Positions 25,877 to 29,195 of a DNA stretch of 29,195 nt are shown piece by piece. Made by a program: the position numbers and the translations under genes. The notes beneath the pieces are model-generated. The model was not told the origin of the DNA, made no database searches, and saw only the letters and a program-made list of their open reading frames with translations. Location of the stretch: the NCBI RefSeq assembly GCF_029054785.1, contig NZ_JAIDEN010000124.1:1-29195 (forward strand). The letters are read 5' to 3'. Origin of the DNA: Duncaniella sp. GTDB lineage: Bacteria > Bacteroidota > Bacteroidia > Bacteroidales > Muribaculaceae. Every line of letters begins with the position of its first letter. The stretch's first letter is position 1.

Positions 25877-25986
25877 GGTGTCCTCGACCGGACACCACAT
25901 GCCGAGATATATCGCAAACCCGTGACACCTGCGCTTTGCGCTCCGGTGTCACGGGCTACGAGTAAACAGATGTCCTGGCGGACATC
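25877..25986. repeat. Cluster of three hairpins
   Basis: GGTGTCC/GGACACC (25877-25896), CCCGTGACACC/GGTGTCACGGG (25919-25955, with an inner GCGC/GCGC) and GATGTCC/GGACATC (25969-25986) follow one another. The middle one could end the DUF3298 transcript, though its T-run is weak. Confidence 0.6.
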
Positions 25987-25987
25987 A

Positions 25988-26085
25988 CCATCCGAATTCT
26001 GAGCGCATCCATCCGGACTCTGAGCGCATCCATCCGGACTCTGAGCGCATCCATCCGGACTCTGAGCGCATCCACCCGGACTCAG
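25988..26085. repeat. 21-bp tandem repeat, about 4.6 copies
   Basis: Units at 25988, 26009, 26030, 26051 and a partial one at 26072 follow CCATCCGGACTCTGAGCGCAT. The first unit differs at two bases; the others are identical. On the minus strand the period keeps frame and would encode GCAQSPD repeatedly, but no gene is supported. The block lies 37 bases after the DUF3298 stop codon; a CACGC/GCGTG hairpin (26086-26098) follows. Confidence 0.9.
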
Positions 26086-26122
26086 CACGCGAAGCGTGTA
26101 TGAGGCTATGCGCGAGAGGCGG

Positions 26123-26962
26123 TCAGAAGCCCTGGTCGAAAAGGCTCATGATCTCAGGGCGGAGAAGGCCTTCCACCTCATTGGGGTAGACGGCCACGTC
26201 GACAGGGCCCATCGCATACGGCCCGATCTCATAGGGATCATAGTGGAAATAAAGCGTGTTCGAATCTATGTAAGGCTTGCCGGGATAGGTCAGCTGGGAT
26301 GCAAAGATTCCGGCCCGCTCAAGCCCAGAGACAGGCACCGACAGCTGTCGGGCAAGAGCCTCACGGATGACAGGCATGATCGAATCAGAAGTCACACCAG
26401 GCAAAAACATGTTGTCCATATCCAGCACCTGCTTCATGGCAAAGGAATAGGTGAACGGGCGCGTAACCGTCATCGGATGAGCGCCGCCGAGATAAGTTGA
26501 CGACACCACCTGATACGTCACCATCTCCTCGTCGACCTCCATGATCGAAGCCATCACGCTGTTGAAATATGTCATCGTATCGGCAGGCAGAGAGTCGACC
26601 TGAATGACGGATTCAGCCCCTTCGACAACCGATGTGTCATTCAGAAAAGTCTTGATCGCCTCGCGCACATCCGCAGCCACCGTATCGCCGTAGGCATAAT
26701 ACAATATAGAGTCCTGCAACACCCCAAGATCATTCTCTCCCAGCTTCTCAGGCCAGTGGATCGAAGTGTAAAGCTCCAGATAAGCGCTGCCATAGTCAGT
26801 CGTGACCCGATAGTTCTTGTCGGCGGTCATCAGAGTCTCGCTGACCTGAAACTCATTGATGACATCGGCGCTTCCGTCTGAACCGTCGGCACCGCGTCCG
26901 CCGCAGGCAGTCATTGCAAGCGCAATCGCGGGGAGAGCAAGTAAATAATGTTTTCTGTCCAT
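26123..26962 (-). CDS. DUF3298 (RsiV-like) lipoprotein
   Basis: The ATG at 26962 gives 279 residues with a lipoprotein signal ending MTAC (Cys20). The frame extends to 27157 but without a plausible start. Residues about 40-150 fit a DUF4163-like domain. The DUF3298 domain follows with YLGGAHP at 157-163 and YFHYDPYEIGPYAMGP at 238-253. RsiV itself is an anti-sigma factor that binds lysozyme. This protein has no cytoplasmic sigma-binding part or transmembrane helix beyond the signal, and no sigma factor gene is adjacent. Its role as a lysozyme sensor is therefore doubtful. It is a single gene, divergent from acpP. Confidence 0.85.
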   Translation of the reverse strand: MDRKHYLLALPAIALAMTACGGRGADGSDGSADVINEFQVSETLMTADKNYRVTTDYGSAYLELYTSIHWPEKLGENDLGVLQDSILYYAYGDTVAADVREAIKTFLNDTSVVEGAESVIQVDSLPADTMTYFNSVMASIMEVDEEMVTYQVVSSTYLGGAHPMTVTRPFTYSFAMKQVLDMDNMFLPGVTSDSIMPVIREALARQLSVPVSGLERAGIFASQLTYPGKPYIDSNTLYFHYDPYEIGPYAMGPVDVAVYPNEVEGLLRPEIMSLFDQGF

Positions 26963-27292
26963 AATCCTAATTACTATAATATATATATGTGTTCGATTTG
27001 TCTGACCAATCCGGCCGAAACCGGGGCCGATGGAGAGAAATTCCAAGTTTTCAAAGAGGTAACACACAAACGGCGTAACATGTTTGTAACAACTATGCAG
27101 AATAAAAATCGCTGAAATAGACCAATCAATCGGCAAAAAGCACCAAAAAATGATCAAAATCGAGCTTAATTAACATCTTTATACGTTTGTTGTATTCCAA
27201 GTTGATAAAAAATAATTAACTTTGCACCGCAAATGTAAAAATTTTTGCGATTCCAATCAAGAAATTACTAATCAACTCACAAATTTAAAACT
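26963..27292. other. Divergent intergenic region, DUF3298 gene / acpP
   Basis: 330 bases without a supported gene. It is AT-rich and holds the acpP -7 box at 27217-27224. No clear promoter for the minus-strand gene was found. Confidence 0.5.
27217..27224 (+). promoter_or_regulatory. -7 box of acpP
   Basis: TAACTTTG fits TAnnTTTG, about 70 bases before the start. A TTG at 27190-27192 is 24 bases upstream, a little far for a -33 box. Confidence 0.6.
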
Positions 27293-27532
27293 ATGTCTGA
27301 AATTGCATCTCGAGTTAAAGCTATCATTGTTGATAAGCTCGGTGTTGACGAAAACGAAGTAACCGAAACCGCTGAATTCACTAAAGATCTTGGCGCAGAC
27401 AGCCTCGACACCGTAGAACTCATCATGGAATTCGAGAAAGAATTCGGCATCACTATCCCCGATGATCAGGCCGAAAAGATCAGCACCGTACAGAACGCTA
27501 TCGAATACATCGAGGCTAACACTCAGAAGTAA
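27293..27532 (+). CDS. acpP: Acyl carrier protein
   Basis: The 79-residue acidic protein has the phosphopantetheine site GADSLDTVE with Ser37, followed by LIMEFEKEFG, the conserved helix II. It carries growing acyl chains in type II fatty acid synthesis. fabF is downstream on the same strand, the usual Bacteroidales order. A hairpin in the 166-base gap may reduce read-through, so that acpP is made in excess over fabF. Confidence 0.98.
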   Translation: MSEIASRVKAIIVDKLGVDENEVTETAEFTKDLGADSLDTVELIMEFEKEFGITIPDDQAEKISTVQNAIEYIEANTQK

Positions 27533-27579
27533 AAACCGGTCCGCGAGTCAACAGCCCGCGCTCTGACCGAGCCACAAAA

Positions 27580-27622
27580 GGCTCCCCACGCCAATTAAAA
27601 TCAGCGCGGTGGAGCCTTCTTC
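27580..27622 (+). terminator. Attenuating hairpin between acpP and fabF
   Basis: GGCTCC (27580-27585) pairs with GGAGCC (27611-27616). Inside, CC and CGC pair with GG and GCG around one mismatch and one bulge. TTCTTCTC follows, a weak T-run. This suits partial termination. Confidence 0.55.
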
Positions 27623-27698
27623 TCAATTAGCCCCTCACCTCTCTCTTCAGACCCTAAAACTTTCCTCCTTAACATTTTACGAAATTCATTCTGCCATT

Positions 27699-28967
27699 AT
27701 GGAACTTAAAAGAGTTGTGGTGACCGGACTCGGCGCCATTACCCCTATCGGCAACGATGTAGAGACCACTTGGCTCAACGCCGTAGCCGGAAAGAGCGGA
27801 GCCGCTCCAATCACCCACTTTGACGCTTCCCAGTTCAAGACTCAGTTCGCCTGCGAGGTCAAAGACTACAATCCCAACGACCACTTCGACCGCAAGAAAC
27901 TGCGTCAGCTCGACCTCTACGCACAGTATGCGATGGTCGCAGCCCGTCAGGCCGTTGCCGACTCAGGCATCGAAGCTGCCGAAGGCCTCGACCGCAACCG
28001 CGTCGGCGTCATCGTAGCCGCTGGCATCGGCGGTCTTCACACCTTTGAAGAAGAAGCCGGTTACTACGCTCTCAACGGCCCCCAGCAGGGACCCAAATAC
28101 AACCCCTTCTTCATCCCCAAGATGATCGCCGACATCGCTTCAGGCCACATCTCGATGGAATATAACTTCCACGGACCCAACTTCGGTGTGGTTTCGGCAT
28201 GCGCATCATCCAACAACGCCATCATCGACGCCTTCAACCTCATCCGCCTCGGCAAAGCCGATGTCTTCGTGACCGGCGGCGCTGAAGCTGCAATCTACCC
28301 CGCAGGTGTAGGCGGCTTCAACTCGATGCACGCGCTCTCTACCCGCAACGACGATCCCGAACGCGCTTCACGCCCCTTCAGCGCCTCTCGCGACGGCTTC
28401 GTGATGGGCGAAGGCTCGGTTGTCCTCGTTCTTGAAGAACTCGAACACGCCAAGGCCCGCGGCGCAAAAATCTACGCCGAAGTCGCAGGCGGCGGCATGA
28501 GCGCCGACGCTTACCACCTCACCGCAACACATCCCGAAGGCCTCGGCGCCATCCTCTCGATGCGCAACGCCCTCGAAGATGCAGGCATGAAACCCGAAGA
28601 CATCGACTACATCAACGTTCACGGCACCTCGACCCCCGTCGGCGACATCTCCGAAGTCAAGGCCATCGTTGAAGTCTTCGGCGAACAGGCCCACAAGCTC
28701 AACATCAGCTCCACCAAGTCGATGACCGGCCACCTCCTCGGAGCCACCGGCGCCCTCGAAGCAATGTTCTCCGTGCTCTCTGTCCAGAACGACATCGTTC
28801 CCCCGACAATCAACCACGAAGAAGGAGACAACGACGAAAACATCGACTACACCCTCAACTTCACCTTCAACAAAGCCGAGAAGCGCCCCGTCCGCGCAGC
28901 CCTCTCCAACTCATTCGGCTTCGGCGGCCACAACGCGACCGTCATCGTCAAGAAGTACGAGGAATAA
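27699..28967 (+). CDS. fabF: Beta-ketoacyl-ACP synthase II
   Basis: The ATG at 27699 gives 422 residues beginning MELKRVVVTGLGAITPIG, the normal FabF start. The frame from 27609 adds 30 unrelated residues. The Cys-His-His triad is Cys168 in VSACASS, His308 in VHGTSTP and His345 in STKSMTGHLLGA. The C-terminal NSFGFGGHN loop is present. The enzyme condenses malonyl-ACP with acyl-ACP in chain elongation, in the cytoplasm. It sits 166 bases after acpP with an attenuator between. rnc, often the next gene in related genomes, is not within the window. Confidence 0.97.
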   Translation: MELKRVVVTGLGAITPIGNDVETTWLNAVAGKSGAAPITHFDASQFKTQFACEVKDYNPNDHFDRKKLRQLDLYAQYAMVAARQAVADSGIEAAEGLDRNRVGVIVAAGIGGLHTFEEEAGYYALNGPQQGPKYNPFFIPKMIADIASGHISMEYNFHGPNFGVVSACASSNNAIIDAFNLIRLGKADVFVTGGAEAAIYPAGVGGFNSMHALSTRNDDPERASRPFSASRDGFVMGEGSVVLVLEELEHAKARGAKIYAEVAGGGMSADAYHLTATHPEGLGAILSMRNALEDAGMKPEDIDYINVHGTSTPVGDISEVKAIVEVFGEQAHKLNISSTKSMTGHLLGATGALEAMFSVLSVQNDIVPPTINHEEGDNDENIDYTLNFTFNKAEKRPVRAALSNSFGFGGHNATVIVKKYEE

Positions 28968-29030
28968 GCAAATTTTCAGATCCGGCTGCTCATTCAGGAA
29001 TTCAACCCCCTGAAAGACCACATATAAGCA

Positions 29031-29063
29031 ATGGCGCGCGGACCCAGACATTCCGCGCGCCAT
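29031..29063. terminator. Hairpin after fabF
   Basis: ATGGCGCGCGG (29031-29041) pairs perfectly with CCGCGCGCCAT (29053-29063). It is GC-rich but has no T-run on either strand, so termination would be rho-like or partial. Confidence 0.5.
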
Positions 29064-29123
29064 CGCTGCATCAAAAAGATTAGTTAAAATGTGTGACCTC
29101 TTCCTAAAAAGTTTGAATTTCGC

Positions 29124-29154
29124 TTGGCAAAGCGGGAATAAATTCTTAACTTTG
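29124..29154 (+). promoter_or_regulatory. Promoter for a gene beyond the window
   Basis: TAACTTTG at 29147-29154 fits the -7 box and TTGG at 29124-29127 lies 19 bases upstream. AGAGGTT at 29184-29190 then begins what may be another boundary repeat. Confidence 0.55.
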
Positions 29155-29195
29155 CAGCCGAGTTTTGTGGCACATCCTTAAAAAGAGGTTAAGAA

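Noticed and set aside
25988..26085. CRISPR array
   Set aside because: The 21-bp units are directly adjacent with no spacers, and no cas gene is present.
25840..26088. 82-codon minus-strand frame with GCAQSPD repeats
   Set aside because: The regular peptide follows from a 21-bp repeat whose period happens to be a multiple of three; the rest lies in hairpins.

Overview
The window looks like a chromosomal stretch from an anaerobic gut Bacteroidales bacterium, most likely Muribaculaceae. That placement is an inference. It rests on the TAnnTTTG-type -7 promoter boxes, a fused SecDF, a DUF4492-cydA-cydB cluster with a short-Q-loop-type CydA, the order gldE-gldD-PPTase, a secreted leucine-rich-repeat protein with a type IX secretion-like tail, and the acpP-fabF pair. 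No tRNA, rRNA, integrase, transposase or CRISPR array was seen.

Layout. 1-394: a dispersed repeat, a strong rho-independent terminator and the gldE promoter. 395-2924 (+): gldE, gldD and a 4'-phosphopantetheinyl transferase, tightly packed. 3122-6010 (+): secDF, ended by a 14-bp terminator. 6175-9750 (-): a TlpA-like thioredoxin lipoprotein, then a two-gene unit encoding a WG-repeat protein and an exported protein with a DnaJ-like cysteine-rich tail. 9751-10614: a long non-coding spacer with clustered small hairpins and the cyd promoter. 10615-13714 (+): DUF4492, cydA and cydB, the cytochrome bd oxidase. 13825-18016 (-): a GT2 glycosyltransferase, a large membrane protein and an M18 aminopeptidase. 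18203-20458 (+): a GH31 enzyme with a signal peptide. 20699-25299 (-): a BspA-like LRR protein and an unrecognised 410-aa protein with a long structured leader. 25751-26122: a minus-strand promoter, a hairpin cluster and a 21-bp tandem repeat. 26123-26962 (-): a DUF3298 lipoprotein. 27293-28967 (+): acpP and fabF. The last bases hold a promoter for a gene outside the window.

How the genes relate. Several act at the cell envelope. SecDF drives export, the LRR protein has a C-terminal tail like those recognised by the type IX system, and GldD/GldE belong to families tied to that machinery. Two lipoproteins (TlpA-like, DUF3298) and the GH31 enzyme are exported. Cytochrome bd gives microaerobic respiration. 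AcpP and FabF make fatty acids, and the PPTase may activate a carrier protein.

I did not find a clear new defence or biosynthetic system. The best leads for something undescribed are non-coding. First, a palindromic sequence family with core TTAGAGGnTGTT recurs at about nine gene boundaries, often touching the stop codon. Second, a structured leader lies at about 25300-25744 and contains an 89-nt stem-bubble-stem element. Third, a 12-mer, ATAAGTAACTCT, occurs three times around the cyd operon.
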